DNA from: Maylandia zebra
Taxonomy: Eukaryota > Chordata > Actinopteri > Cichliformes > Cichlidae
Assembly: GCF_041146795.1 (NCBI RefSeq)
Contig: NC_135172.1
Location: 11,708,137-11,772,136 of the forward strand
DNA length: 64,000 bases
Direction: 5' to 3'
The stretch's first letter is position 1. Every line of letters starts with the position of its first letter. Positions 11,401-22,239 of this stretch are shown here, in pieces. The translations under genes were made by a program, and so were the position numbers. The notes below the pieces were generated by a model that saw nothing but the letters and a program-made list of their open reading frames with translations, had not been told where the DNA came from and ran no database searches.

Positions 11401-14400
11401 TTAGTAAAGACTGGTATGACACCAAAAATTGTCATTAGTGTACAAAATCCCACTAGCCATGACATCATACTGCCAAGTAGGACTGTTATTGGAACTGTGC
11501 AGTCTGTTGCATCAATATATCCTGCTAATGTATTCAAAACTGACTGCCTCCCTACTGCATCAGTCCGTCCCATCCAAGCTAAGAGCTCAGGTGAGAACAC
11601 ACCTAAAAGTGAACAATGGGACCCACCTGTCGACTTGACTCACCTGAATGACCACCAGAGACAAGCTGTTAGTCAGATGTTAAGAGAAGAGTCAGAGTCA
11701 TTCTCTAAATCTGATGATGACATAGGCTGTGTTGAAAACTTGCAAATGAACATTTCGTTGAAAGATAATGAGCCAGTCGCACGGACTTATCTCTCTGTAC
11801 CAAAACCCTTGTATCAGGAAATGAAAAACTACCTACAGGACCTAATAGCTCAGGGGTGGGTGGAAAAATCTAACTCATCTTACTCCTCTCCGGTAGTCTG
11901 TGTAAGAAAAAAAGACGGTACACTGTGCTTGTGTATTGACTACCGAGAACTGAATAGGAAGACTCACCCAGACCGCCACCCCATTCCCAGAGTACAAGAC
12001 ATCATGGACAACCTAGGTGGCAACACTCTCTTTTCTCTACTGGACCAGGGTAAAGCATACCACCAGGGGTTCATGGGCAAAGACAGTAAACACCTAACAG
12101 CTTTTGTGACCCCCTGGGGCCTGTATGAGTGGGTCAGAATCCCATTTGGACTGATGAACGCTCCGGCAGCATTTCAACGCTGCATGGAGGAGTGCTTAGA
12201 AGGGCTAAGGGATGAAATATGTGTGCCTTACCTCGATGATGTCCTTGTCTTTAGCAGAACGTTTGAGGATCATGTTGAGGATGTCAGGAAAGTGCTGCGC
12301 CGACTCAGGGAGTACGGAATCAAACTCAAACCAAGGAAGTGTGACCTGTTTAGGACAGAAGTGAGGTACCTTGGCAGGATTGTGTCAGCAGAGGGAAGCA
12401 GGATAGACTCCGCAGAAACTGCTGCTGTAACAGCTTTGAAAAACAAACGGCCAGGTACTGTTGGTGAACTAAGAGCAATGTTGGGCCTACTAAGTTATTA
12501 CAGACAATACATCAAGGATTTTGCCAGAATTGCAAATCCTCTGTATGACTTGCTCAAGGGACCTGCAGATGCTGAAACCCAGCGAAACACAAGATTAAAG
12601 TGGCAAACAAAGCGAAACAGGTGTAGTGTCCCTTCGAGTACACCTATTGAGTGGACCGACATGCACCAGTTAGCACTAGAGCAGCTGATAGACTGTCTAA
12701 CTCAGCCCCCTGTTCTAGGCTTTCCAGAATTTTCACAGCCATTCACCCTTCACACTGATGCGTCAAACCAGGGATTAGGTGCTGTGTTGTACCAAAAGCA
12801 GAATGGAAAGCTTCGTGTGATTGCTTATGGTTCCCGCACTTTAACTGCAGCTGAGAAGAATTACCATCTGCATTCAGGCAAGTTAGAGTTTCTTGCTCTC
12901 AAGTGGGCTATCACAGAAAAATTCCGTGATTACCTATATTATGCACCATTCTTTACCGTGTACATCGACAATAATCCACTTACCTATGTACTGTCCACTG
13001 CCAAACTGAATGCAACAGGGTGTCGATGGGTAGCAGAACTGGCAGATTTTCACTTCACAATTAAATATCGCCCTGGTAAAGAAAATGTGGATGCAGACAG
13101 CCTCTCCAGGATGCCGGTAGACATGGAAACGTTTATGAATGAATGCACAGAGGAAATGGCATACGATGTAATTGGAGCAACCACACAGGCAGTGGAAAGG
13201 CAGGATGACTCCAATGTGTCATGGTCCATGGGTGTCTCAGTCAGGTGTTCAGCCATGGCCACAGATGTTTCCATCATTCCACTGACAAAAGGCCAGATCA
13301 AACAGGACCAGAGAAGTGATCCGACTATTGGACCTGTAACTCAGTGTAAACTAACACAGGAAAAACCATCACGTTCAGAACTAAGAAAACTCAGCCCACA
13401 GGTCATATGTCTCCTGAGGGAGTGGGACAAATTGGAGATGGATGAGAATGGGATCTTGCACAGAAAAGCAGCAAACAGAAAACAGTTGGTCTTACCAGAA
13501 ATACACAAAAGTACTGTACTAAAGGAGCTACATGATGAAATGGACCATCAAGGTGTAGAGAGAACATTGTCACTGATACGGGACCAGGTTTACTGGCCCT
13601 ATATGCAACGGGAAGTAGAGGATTATGTGACCAGAAGGTGTGTTTGCATAAAACAGAAGAAGCCGTGTCATGAGAGCAGGGCACCACTGACTAATATTGT
13701 CACTACTCACCCATTTGAACTTGTCTCAATTGATTTCCTGCACCTTGACAAGTGCAAAGGGGGTTATGAATACATCCTTGTAGTCATTGACCATTTCACA
13801 CGCTTCGCCCAAGCGTATGCCACAACTTCCAAATCAGGTAAAACGGCTGCAGACAAAATCTTTAATGACTATGCTTTAAGATTTGGCTTTCCAGCACGAA
13901 TACATCATGATCAAGGTGCTGAATTTGAAAATCATCTGTTTGCACAACTGAAAAACTACTGTGGAGTTGCTGGGTCCAGGACTACTCCCTACCATCCCCA
14001 AGGGAATGGACAAGTGGAGCGGTTTAATAGGACACTACTCCAGATGCTGAAAACACTCTCAGAGAGTCAGAAAACTAACTGGAAGAACTCGCTTAACAAA
14101 CTGATTTATGCCTATAATTGTACCCGCAGCGAGGTAACTGGATTTTCCCCTTTTTACTTGTTATACGGACGCTCCCCACGATTGGCAATCGACATGCTGT
14201 TCAGCTTGACCTCAGAACAAGGAGATGGCAATCATCATGACTACATGGTAAAATGGAAACAAGGCATGGAAGAAGCATATGAGATCACGAGAGAAAATGC
14301 TCATAAAGCAGCTGTAAGAAGTAAAAGACATTATGACAGCAAGGTGAAGAGCTCAGTATTACAGCCAGGTGATCGTGTTTTAATAAGGAACATGACACCT

Positions 14401-17400
14401 CGAGGAGGTCCAGGCAAGCTGAGGAACCACTGGGATGATGTGGTTCACACAGTCGTTCGTCAGGTCAGCAGAGATATCCCAGTTTATGAACTCAGACCTG
14501 AGAAAGCAAAAGGGAGATCAAGGATATTGCATCGCAATCTTCTTCTGCCATGTGACCATCTGCCTGTTGAAACTGAAGTGCGACCACGAACAAGGAAAAG
14601 AGCCGTGGAGACAAGTGAGGAAGTGGAACAAGCTGAGGAAGAGGATGACGATGATGAGTACTATCCAGTGTCATCTCAGCAGCCATTTGAGCCACTTTAT
14701 CCTGAGACACTGAATCCTATGAGCACTGATGAACCAGCCAAACACCTTCAAACAGTGGAAAACATGTCATCTGAGACAGAGAATGAACATGAAGTACTGA
14801 ACCAATGTGAACAACCACCCGACCAAGAGGAAAATTATGTCGAGGAACCATCAGTGGAGGAACCTGTTCCTGCACCTGTTCCAGACAAACACAGCAGGAC
14901 CTGTGAGCAAGAGCATCAGCGACCGAGTAGAGAGCGCAAGCCACCAAAGATCTTCACATATGATCGGCTTGGTTCACCAGCTTGTTATAACCTGAGAACA
15001 CCATCACATCATACACACTTCATGGTTCCACGGACTGTTCAGGCATACTGCCACTGATAACTGTATGGACTTGAGTGAAAAGAAACATTGTGATCACACA
15101 CGAAACACATTACTGAACAGAGACAATGTACTTACACTCCACACCAACCGCATGGAAATGGACTGTTTAACACAGAATTCATATTCAAAGTGACTTTTGG
15201 ACGTTGAACTGATTCATATTGTGCCTGCAGCTTAACAGACACATCCAAAGCACACCACATGGCTAAGGCCACTTGTATCACTCTCATGGACATTTGTCAA
15301 AGGAGAGAGTGACTGCTTTGACAAGCTGCACTAAAAGGACTTTGTTCACAAGCCAGCAGCAGACTGTGTTAATGTAACTGCATGGACACTGTAATTCATA
15401 CAGACTATATGAGAACACTGAAAGACTTTGGGTAATAACCCACACTAAAGAATGTATGAAAAGAGTTCCAGCTTGTGAAACTATTTTTGTAGAGTACATA
15501 TAAGGTACAAGAAACAGTTATAGTATGCAATGGTTTATTGTATGTGGTTTTGGCGATATTAATGGTCATAACTCCACGTTTGTGCTAAATGTTAAACATT
15601 TGGATGTTGAGGACAACATCTATTCTGAGGGGGAGTATGTGGTGGATCATAAATTTGATTAGTTTTGAAGTTGTACATCTCTGTTCCTTACATTTCATGT
15701 CATGCCCTTATTAATGTTTTATTTGTTGCTTTGACTGTTTTCGAATAGAATATGCAGTGGGAATATAGAGGGAGATAAGTAGTGAAAGTTTTGCCTGGGT
15801 TGATTGTGCATCGATCCATTGTTAATGCCTCAGGGCTCCAGTAGGTGGGTTCGCGCGCTTCCTCCTTCACTCAATACAGACGAGTGAGAGTGAGAGCTGC
15901 GTGTCTGTGCCTTTCTTTCACCTCTCCTCACTATTTCCCCTGTTTAAGGTAACTGTCATGCACAAATCTATATAAATGTGTGTTACTGTTGATTATTACA
16001 TTGTTATCATTGTTCATTGTAGCGGAAGATGTGAATTGCGGACTATTTTGCTGAGAAGTTCCAGTTAATCTCTGTTGCTGCGTATGCTAGTTTTCGCTAT
16101 TACTCCGCCATATTGTGTGAAGATTTTTCTGTTACGATCTGTATAAGTTAACTACTGAAAGACATGCAGTACTTAAAGTATTATTTCATTGCTGTGGAAA
16201 GTTAGTGACTGTGTCAGCTAACATGTGCGAGTTAAAAATATGTTTTTGTCTAATGCTACAGTTCATGTTATCTAAAGTATTCTCATCAGCTAATGCAGCG
16301 AACAATAGTGACTTAGTTTGGATACAGTTGTCCTGAGACTGAGTGCATCCATAAGAATATTGTTTTGGTTGTATTGCTTCTGAAACTCAATACAGACGAG
16401 TGAGAGTGAGAGCTGCGTGTCTGTGCCGTTCTTTCACCTCTCCTCACTATTTCCCCTGTTTAAGGGCACAACACAACCAGCCCATGATACCTTATCCAGT
16501 GGGACTGTGAAACACTATTGCATTTGAGGCATTTGGCCATCATTCTGGTACAAATGAATCTTGATTCATTTGTCCAAATATTTCATTTTTCCAGAACATT
16601 TTAGTAAATAAACATGAAATACTTGAAATAAACTCCGGATCTTTCTTTGCTTAATGTATCTTGCTATCAGATATCCAGTTCCCTTTTGAGCCTCTGAAAA
16701 TGGGGGACCGTATAAATATGATTGTATTTCCTGAACCGTTTAAGTAATTCTTTTATTAAAATGCCTCAATTGAAGATGAAAGTTGTTACAAAAATTATTT
16801 CTTTGTCGAAAAACTCATTTGTATATAATTTTAAAACTATTATATTAAATCAAGCAAAATGCCAGTTTTTACTTTTGATATTTTAACTATAGTTATTTTT
16901 CATAGCATTTACATGCTTTTAATTAAGAACAAACTTTTCATTGTAAGGGAATATTTTAACATTGTTATATAACCGAGAAAGATCTGAATAGTTCTAGCGC
17001 TTCTGCTCATATTGAAATATTAATGAGTAAAGTCTGCTGACTGAGGAGTTTAGATTTACCTGTGACAATCAAAAAGACTCCAGGCAAATCAGACTGTGTC
17101 CATCCTTCATGATCTTTGTTGAATCTGAATGTGTATCCTCCTGAGTCATTCTTCTTCAGGTTGTTGATGGTCAGGATGTGTTGGTTCTTCATGTTGTCCT
17201 GATACTCCACACCACCTGCAGCCTCAATCAGCTCTTCAACTTCCACTTTATCTTTTCTCCATTTTTTACTCCAACATTTAAACTCTGGCTTCATGTTATC
17301 AGGATGTGAGTATTCACTTGTGATGTTCACTGAAGATCCTTCCAGAGCACAGATTCTCCTGCTGACATAATTCACTCTCCAGCAGTTTTTATCCTGAACA

Positions 17401-18911
17401 CCTGACATATAGATGGAAGATTTAATGTTGTTTGATTGGTCTGTGTTTCATTATTAGTTGAAAAGAAAAACAGATTTGACACTTACAAACTTTTTTAGAT
17501 TGAAGATGTGTGTGACCTTTAACTCCACAAGAGAATGTGTCTGTTGAAGAGTTATGAGTTGAAAAATGTTGATTCTCATGATAGTTTATTTTGTTGTGAT
17601 ACCACATGTAGACAGCTTGATGGTCAGTCAGATTACAGCTGTTGTTACAGGTCAGTGTGACAAATCCCAAGGTGGAAGAAGCTCTCTGAACATAAACCTC
17701 TGTCGATCGAAGATAAATACACTTCTCGTCACTATTTAGATGTAATCATGCGGCTCATTTAAGTCACATAATTGTGCAGTTTAAACGAATATGATATAAA
17801 GGTTTGGAGAAGTGTTTATACAATTTGTTTGTGGAAACTTCACCTCTAGGGTATGTGATGGAGCACGGCTCATCCACTGATGTCTGATTATAAGAACACA
17901 TGTTTCCATAAGCATAAGTGACACTGAAGCATGTATGTGTGATGGAATCTGGACAAAAAGAAATGAGATTTAATATTTTTACTGAGGTTATTTTTACAGT
18001 TTTTTGCTGAAGGGTTTGTAGGGACTATAAACATCATGACTCACCCACAGAGACTTGAGGGGCTCTGAGATCCTCGTAGCCTTTGACAGCACAGGAGTAT
18101 GTGACTGCTTCCTCACTGCTGAGCAGCTCTTGGTACCAGGGAGACCAGTCCTCATAGAGAAACTCTCTGTTCTTGTACCAGATGTAGGCTGCAGGCTTTT
18201 CAGTCAGAGGACAGCTGCTGCTGCACATCAGTGTTACTGTCTGTCCCTCTGTGGCAGGAATCACCTTTACCTGCAGCTCTGAGAGGATGATGGAGAACAA
18301 CTTATACAATGATGTCATTTGGAAAGTAAGTAATAAGTAAAAGTCACTGTACCTGTAACTACTTGGAGAGTAATTCTGTTTAGCCAACAGTTTCCTGCAC
18401 TGTCTGCAGTCTTCATACAGCAGTAAGCATTTGCATCACTCTCTCTTAGATCATTGATGGTTAAAGTTGGGATTTTCTCTTCAGACATGTTGTATGTTAC
18501 ACGTTGTCCATCCACAGAGAGCTCACTCTGAACAAACTTGTAACCATCCCAGTCTATAGTGAACCATTTTCTGCTTGAAGTCAGATGTTGATGTGAGCAG
18601 TGCAGATCCACTGATGAACCTTTGAAAGCACAGATCCTGGTTTCTCCTCCATTAACATCTTTAACAGAAGGGAGTTAATAAATGTTTTTATCTTATTAAT
18701 ATGTCTTTGTTATTAATTACTTAATAATTTTCAGTACTTTACATTAGAAACTAATCTAAACTAAAATTCCTCATCTGTAAATATTACAAGATCTTTTTCT
18801 TAAGTTAATATTAACTAACGATTTTTACATAAGAACTCATAAATAATCTCTGATACCTGAAATGTAAAAGATGAGACCCACAAGCAGACGACCAGCATCT
18901 CTCAACTCCAT
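5453..18911 (-). CDS. Receptor A: CD22/Siglec-like Ig receptor with ITIM-like tail
   Basis: Nine exons on the minus strand: 18857-18911, 18353-18658, 18045-18278, 17844-17948, 17487-17699, 17060-17401, 5955-6291, 5806-5863, 5453-5692. All junctions have GT/AG; the total is 1890 nt (629 aa plus stop). Order: signal peptide (aa 1-18, [12 protein letters not shown] start), V-set (about 19-120), C2-set (121-198), a 35-aa V-set stub (199-233), C2-like (234-304), V-set (305-418), C2-set (419-505), a transmembrane helix (about 507-528) and a cytoplasmic tail. The tail has VLYSKV, which fits an ITIM, and ADYTVV, a weaker one. The role would be cell-surface recognition with inhibitory phosphatase recruitment in leukocytes, inferred from family resemblance. 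Intron 6 (6292-17059) contains the antisense Gypsy element. Other fish Ig families (CD300-like, pIgR-like) remain possible. Confidence 0.82.
6865..7700 (+). repeat. 5' LTR of the Gypsy element
   Basis: 836 bp, TGTGGTGGATC...GGGCACAACA. It differs from the 3' LTR and the solo LTR at about four sites: TAGTGGG versus TAGAGGG, AAATTTATAT versus AAATCTATAT, TTGCAGAC versus TTGCGGAC, and GCCTTTC versus GCCGTTC in the second inner repeat. Confidence 0.95.
7096..7692 (+). repeat. 81-bp direct repeat inside the LTR
   Basis: Positions 7096-7176 and 7612-7692 are identical 81-bp copies (ACTCAATACAGACGAG ... CCTGTTTAAGG), 516 bp apart. The second copy forms the 3' end of the LTR. The same pair is present in the 3' LTR (starting near 15869 and 16385) and in the solo LTR. 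Confidence 0.93.
7703..7720 (+). other. Primer binding site, tRNA-Thr type
   Basis: TGGAGGCACCGCTGGGAT starts 2 nt after the 5' LTR. As I recall the vertebrate tRNA-Thr(AGT) 3' end (ATCCCAGCGGTGCCT plus CCA), all 18 nt are complementary. This supports the element as a real LTR retrotransposon primed by tRNA-Thr. Confidence 0.8.
7947..8826 (+). pseudogene. gag: Gypsy gag, 5' part (truncated by insertion)
   Basis: An open frame runs from 7860; the first well-placed ATG is 7947 ([14 protein letters not shown]). It encodes a capsid-like helical protein with a glutamate-rich region ([20 protein letters not shown]) and a conserved Gag segment ([20 protein letters not shown]). The frame leaves Gag sequence at 8827, where a transposon is inserted, and stops at 8856-8858 after a few foreign codons. 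The rest of Gag resumes at 9799. Function would be particle assembly and RNA packaging; this copy cannot make the full protein. Confidence 0.8.
8827..9797. mobile_element. Non-autonomous DNA transposon inserted in gag
   Basis: About 971 bp of sequence unrelated to Gag splits the gag frame between LFMQ and VLTGLQ. The ends form an imperfect inverted repeat: GTCACGGGGTGGAAAGG at the left and the complement of CCTTTCCGCTCCGTTAC at the right (14 of 17 match). No transposase frame is seen. The target duplication is unclear, so the superfamily is not assigned and the edges are good to a few bases. Confidence 0.7.
9799..10474 (+). pseudogene. gag: Gypsy gag, 3' part with zinc knuckle
   Basis: Gag resumes as [20 protein letters not shown] in one frame, then shifts by one base near 9970-9990 into the frame of 10004-10474. 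That frame carries a proline/glutamine/histidine-rich stretch and a CCHC zinc knuckle ([14 protein letters not shown], spacing CX2CX4HX4C), the RNA-binding nucleocapsid. The frame ends at TAA 10472-10474, directly after the slippery heptamer. An extra Cys pair ([12 protein letters not shown]) precedes the knuckle. Confidence 0.82.
10465..10506 (+). promoter_or_regulatory. -1 programmed ribosomal frameshift signal, gag to pol
   Basis: The heptamer T_TTA_AAC (10465-10471) is in the gag frame and is followed at once by the gag stop TAA (10472-10474). After a 7-nt spacer, GGTTGC (10479-10484), a bulged T and CCC (10486-10488) pair with GGG (10498-10500) and GCAACC (10501-10506), closing a 9-nt loop. 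The pol frame is exactly the -1 frame and stays open from here. This is the canonical eukaryotic -1 frameshift layout, seen directly in the sequence. Confidence 0.88.
10465..15057 (+). pseudogene. pol: Gypsy pol: MYND-like finger, protease, RT, RNase H, integrase
   Basis: Pol reads in the -1 frame relative to gag. Order: a MYND-like zinc finger (10531-10653), protease with an intact [11 protein letters not shown] with YLDDVLVFS, RNase H ([10 protein letters not shown] ... LEFLALKW ... NVDADSLSR), and an integrase with HDEMDHQG plus CVC and the catalytic triad in [16 protein letters not shown] and GQVERFN. The C-terminal tail is long and acidic ([17 protein letters not shown]). The frame is closed only by TGA 11365-11367 (after ENPQ); it reopens in the same frame and runs to TGA 15055-15057. 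All catalytic residues I checked are present, so a single nonsense change appears to be the only break in pol. Confidence 0.88.
15627..15637 (+). other. Polypurine tract
   Basis: GAGGGGGAGTA lies immediately before the 3' LTR. It is the expected plus-strand primer site of an LTR retroelement. Confidence 0.85.
15638..16473 (+). repeat. 3' LTR of the Gypsy element
   Basis: 836 bp, same ends as the 5' LTR. At every site where the two LTRs differ, the solo LTR at 62949 agrees with this one. Confidence 0.95.
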
Positions 18912-19110
18912 TGTTGTTTTAGTCCAAACTTTGAGCGTAAAGCTGACAGTAAAAGCTCAAACCAAAAGATACAAAGTGAGTCATCAGACAAACTAAGCAG
19001 TACTCTTTATCAGAGCGAGGGGTGGGCTGCTGGTTCATATTCTTTGGTTTCACATATCTTGCATCTTTGAAACTAAAAGTAAACTTGCTTCCTCTTCCTT
19101 TGAATCGTTT
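18912..19110 (-). promoter_or_regulatory. Putative receptor A promoter with purine-rich ETS/PU.1-like motif
   Basis: Upstream of the receptor A start codon, the minus strand carries AAAGGAAGAGGAAGCAAG (about 19084-19101). A GAGGAAG core is typical of PU.1/ETS sites in leukocyte promoters. A similar core lies a comparable distance upstream of receptor B. The role is inferred only from the motif. Confidence 0.35.
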
Positions 19111-19660
19111 GCATCCTTAAATGCTTTGTTGTAGCATGAATATTATTTTAATCTACATCAGTTCAATTCCTCAATAATAATGCTTTTAATTTATTTACTT
19201 GCTGCATGCAGTTGTGTTTTGAATGCATTAAATATTCAGTTTATTAAATATAAGTTGTTGAACAGAAAGGTGTGGAGGTGATAAACTGCTGAGCATATCT
19301 CAGTATGACAATTTGTAATAAACACAGCTGGAGCGATTCAGACTTTAATCTACTGTGACTATATTTTGTTTTAAAAAATATGAAACAATGAGCTATGGGG
19401 AACAATTGATTAAAAATATCTGAAATGTGTTTGAACTCTCAGACTGAATTGTATTTTCCATTTCTATAAACATTTATTTATGAAGCACTTTTAACAGAAA
19501 CTCATTTTCACTTTCCTATCGTTAATCACACAATAATATTCTGTAACTAATTGGACCTGAAAGTCGTGATCTATGAATCATACAGTATTAACTCATCCTG
19601 TCGTTCATAAGTAAAGTTACTCCTGTTCTTATATCAGGATTCATGTATATTATATATAAA
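19111..19660. other. AT-rich stretch, nothing recognised
   Basis: Low-complexity intergenic sequence upstream of receptor A. I see no gene, repeat family or RNA. Confidence 0.5.
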
Positions 19661-19662
19661 AA

Positions 19663-20279
19663 CACCCAGCACGCCCCTGCGGGCGGTTTATCCTTCAAGC
19701 TCGGGTCCTCTACCAGAGGCCTGGGAGCTTGAGGGTCCTGCGCAGTATCTTAGCTGTTCCCAGGACTGCGCTCTTCTGGACAGAGATCTCCGATGTTGTT
19801 CCCGGGATCTGCTGGAGCCACTCGCCTAGCTTGGGAGTCACCGCACCTAGTGCTCCGATTACCACGGGGACCACCGTTACCTTCACCCTCCACATCCTCT
19901 CGAGCTCTTCTCTGAGCCCTTGGTATTTCTCCAGCTTCTCGTGTTCCTTCTTCCTGATATTGCTGTCATTCGGAACCGCTACATCGATCACTACGGCCGT
20001 CTTCTTCTGTTTGTCTACCACCACTATGTCCGGTTGGTTAGCCACCACCATTTTGTCCGTCTGTATCTGGAAGTCCCACAGGATCTTAGCTCGGTCATTC
20101 TCCACCACCCTTGGGGGCATCTCCCATTTTGACCTCGGGACTTCCAGGTTATACTCGGCACAGATGTTCCTGTACACTATGCCGGCCACTTGGTTATGGC
20201 GTTCCATGTATGCCTTGCCTGCTAGCATCTTGCACCCTGCTGTTATGTGCTGGATTGTCTCTGGGGCATCTTTACACAT
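19663..20279 (-). mobile_element. R4/Dong-like LINE 3' end with PD-(D/E)XK-type endonuclease
   Basis: A 189-aa frame (20279 to 19710, minus) starts with a CX..HX..C-like segment (ETIQHITAGCKML) and continues with PDIVVVDKQKKTAVVIDVAVP. The D ... D-V-A pattern resembles the restriction-like endonuclease at the C-terminus of R2/R4-type LINEs. The frame ends in LKLPGLW, followed by a short GC-rich 3' UTR and a TA-rich end. The RT domain is absent, so this is a 5'-truncated insertion. Confidence 0.7.
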
Positions 20280-20451
20280 TATAACTCTTCATCTCAGCAA
20301 CATTTTCTATTGTTCTCTGCCTACTTCTTTTCAAGTTCACAGACAAGATAAGTTAGGTATAAATATCTGTAGTTATTTCATTATCTTATGTTGCAGATTA
20401 AAAAAAAAATGGTTGATCTTTATTTTTGTTTAAATAATTGGGCCCCACAAC

Positions 20452-21896
20452 TAGGGATGGGTATTGATAAGATTTTAACGATTCCGATTCCATTTTCGAT
20501 TCTGTTTAACGATTCGATTCTTTATCGATTCTCTTATCGATTCTTTTTTTTTTTTTTAAAAAAAGGAGAACACTAAGGTCGATTAGCTCAGAGCTTTGTT
20601 TTATATCTTCTCTTTGAACAAGATAGAAATTTAGGAGTAACATGGCCTTACAAACCCAACAGTGAGATCTTGAGAGATCCAGCCTACGGCTCTTCAATGG
20701 GGTGTCACAGGGTCCCCAGGAAAAAAAAATTGTAAATGTAAAATAATAAAATAAATATTCTTGTGAGACATATCACATATTGACGGGGTCGGGTTATGTT
20801 AAAAAGTATAAATTGTTATACTTTGTTCATTGGTTCAAAGGTACCCCACACTTCTTTTTTTGTTTGCTTGTTTGTTCTGGTGTATTTTTCATTTGAACTG
20901 TTACTCTGCCAGAGTACTCATATTTACAAGATGGCATTGAACGCCCCATTGGTGTATCAGGAAAACTATTTTGTACGTATGTTCCTTGAAGGGGATTGAA
21001 GTCGTTCTTTTTTCCACCGCAGCGAAGGGCTAGGAGTAGGAGAGGAGCTGCTGTATGTTTTTGTTATCGAATCGATCTGATTGTGAAATAAAGCATATGC
21101 AGTGAGAAAGCAACTCCAGGAGTCATCCCTGCCTTAAAGCTGCAACATTCTTCTGTAGCAATAACAAAGTATAACATAAATTGTTCTGTGGCAATTACAC
21201 AAGAATATCCAGTAATGTCCCTGCCTACAATTAAACACATTCACTTACCAAAAATCGGGGGCATCTGCTGTGGCAAATGGGTGCAAGCCTTTGACCACAA
21301 ACTTAGACACTGCTCGGTGACATTAGTCTATCCTGGCCTGAAAGGAGACGCTACCGGTAGACTGCAGCGAGAACTGCCAGCGAGCGCCAGCCAGACTCTG
21401 TCTGTCTCTCTCATCATGGTCACCTACATGTACAGTAATGGCAGGTCTTGTAATAATGCAGATTGCGCTAACATAATATGCACTGTTAGTTGATTATTTA
21501 CCTGCCGCATTAACGGGAGAGGACGTGCAAACGTTAGCGCTGCTGCTGGGTTGAGAGTCACGAGTCCGGAGCGGAATTAAAAACGCGTGTCATCGCGTGT
21601 TTTGTGAGCAAATGCTTTTGCATATTCGTAGTGTTTCCTCCCTTAAATGAAATATCTACTTTGCAAGTTGCCCTGTTGTCATCGGTTCTCATAAAGTATA
21701 ATCAAACTTTTGAGCGTTTGAGCCGCTTAGGCGCCATGTTTCCTGCCAGGTAAATGACGCTCCGCAACGTGGTGACGTCATTCGGGGCGACTGGAATCGA
21801 TAAGGGAATCGTTTGCAAAAATGGCAAACGATTCCAAGGAATTGAAACAGTGGGAACCGGTTCTCAACAAGAACCGGTTTTCGATACCCATCCCTA
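20452..21896. mobile_element. Non-autonomous hAT element (1445 bp)
   Basis: Flanked by an exact 8-bp target duplication CCCACAAC (20444-20451 and 21897-21904), diagnostic of hAT. The termini are inverted repeats TAGGGATGGGTATTGA / TAGGGATGGGTATCGA. Subterminal regions are rich in CGATTC and GAACCGGTT palindromic motifs. No transposase frame is visible. Confidence 0.9.
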
Positions 21897-22239
21897 CCCA
21901 CAACGTAAAAGGACCCAATTTTACTTGTATTTGTTTTCTGTCATTTGCATACAGTTACAGTGGTGGATGCCCAAAGTTTGGAAAAATAAATTTAACATAT
22001 ATACAAATGATCCCTGTAAGCCAAACGCTCAGGCTTCAGACTTTATTGCCTTTGTTTTTCTTTTCTTTATTAAGGTTATCAGTTTCACTTCTCGAACAAA
22101 TCGTAACAATTTGAATTTTTACAGGTAATTTTTAACAAATCATGGTCTACTTTCAAGTAGTCAGAGCCTTCAGTGAATTTTACAGTAAAACATAAATAAC
22201 AGCTTCAATACTTCATATGTGTTGTGTATGTATATTGTT

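Larger units (their letters stand above)
6865..16473 (+). mobile_element. Full-length Ty3/Gypsy element with LTRs
   Basis: A complete element of 9609 bp flanked by the 4-bp target duplication CAAC (6861-6864 and 16474-16477). Both LTRs are 836 bp, start TG and end CA, and differ at only about four positions by eye, so the insertion is young. The internal region carries a primer site, gag, a frameshift signal, pol and a polypurine tract in the correct order. No env is seen: pol ends at 15057 and about 570 bp of untranslated sequence follows. It is now defective: gag is interrupted by a 0.97-kb transposon plus a frameshift, and pol has one in-frame TGA. It lies antisense within intron 6 of receptor A. 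Confidence 0.95.
1..16689. repeat. Segmental duplication, copy 1
   Basis: This block matches 56085-64000 with a constant offset of 56084 from base 1 to 6864, so there is no net indel over 6.86 kb, even through A/T homopolymers and AAT microsatellites. After the Gypsy element the match resumes at 16474 (= 63785) and continues to the window end. It contains a Gypsy relic, a LINE 3' end, the 3' exons of receptor A and a full-length Gypsy element. The left edge lies outside the window and the right edge is at or beyond 16689. Near-identity means either a very recent duplication or an assembly artefact such as two haplotypes placed in tandem. Confidence 0.93.

Noticed and set aside
20388-20576. 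Small plus-strand frame across the left end of the hAT MITE
   Set aside because: It crosses the target duplication and terminal repeat and has no homology.
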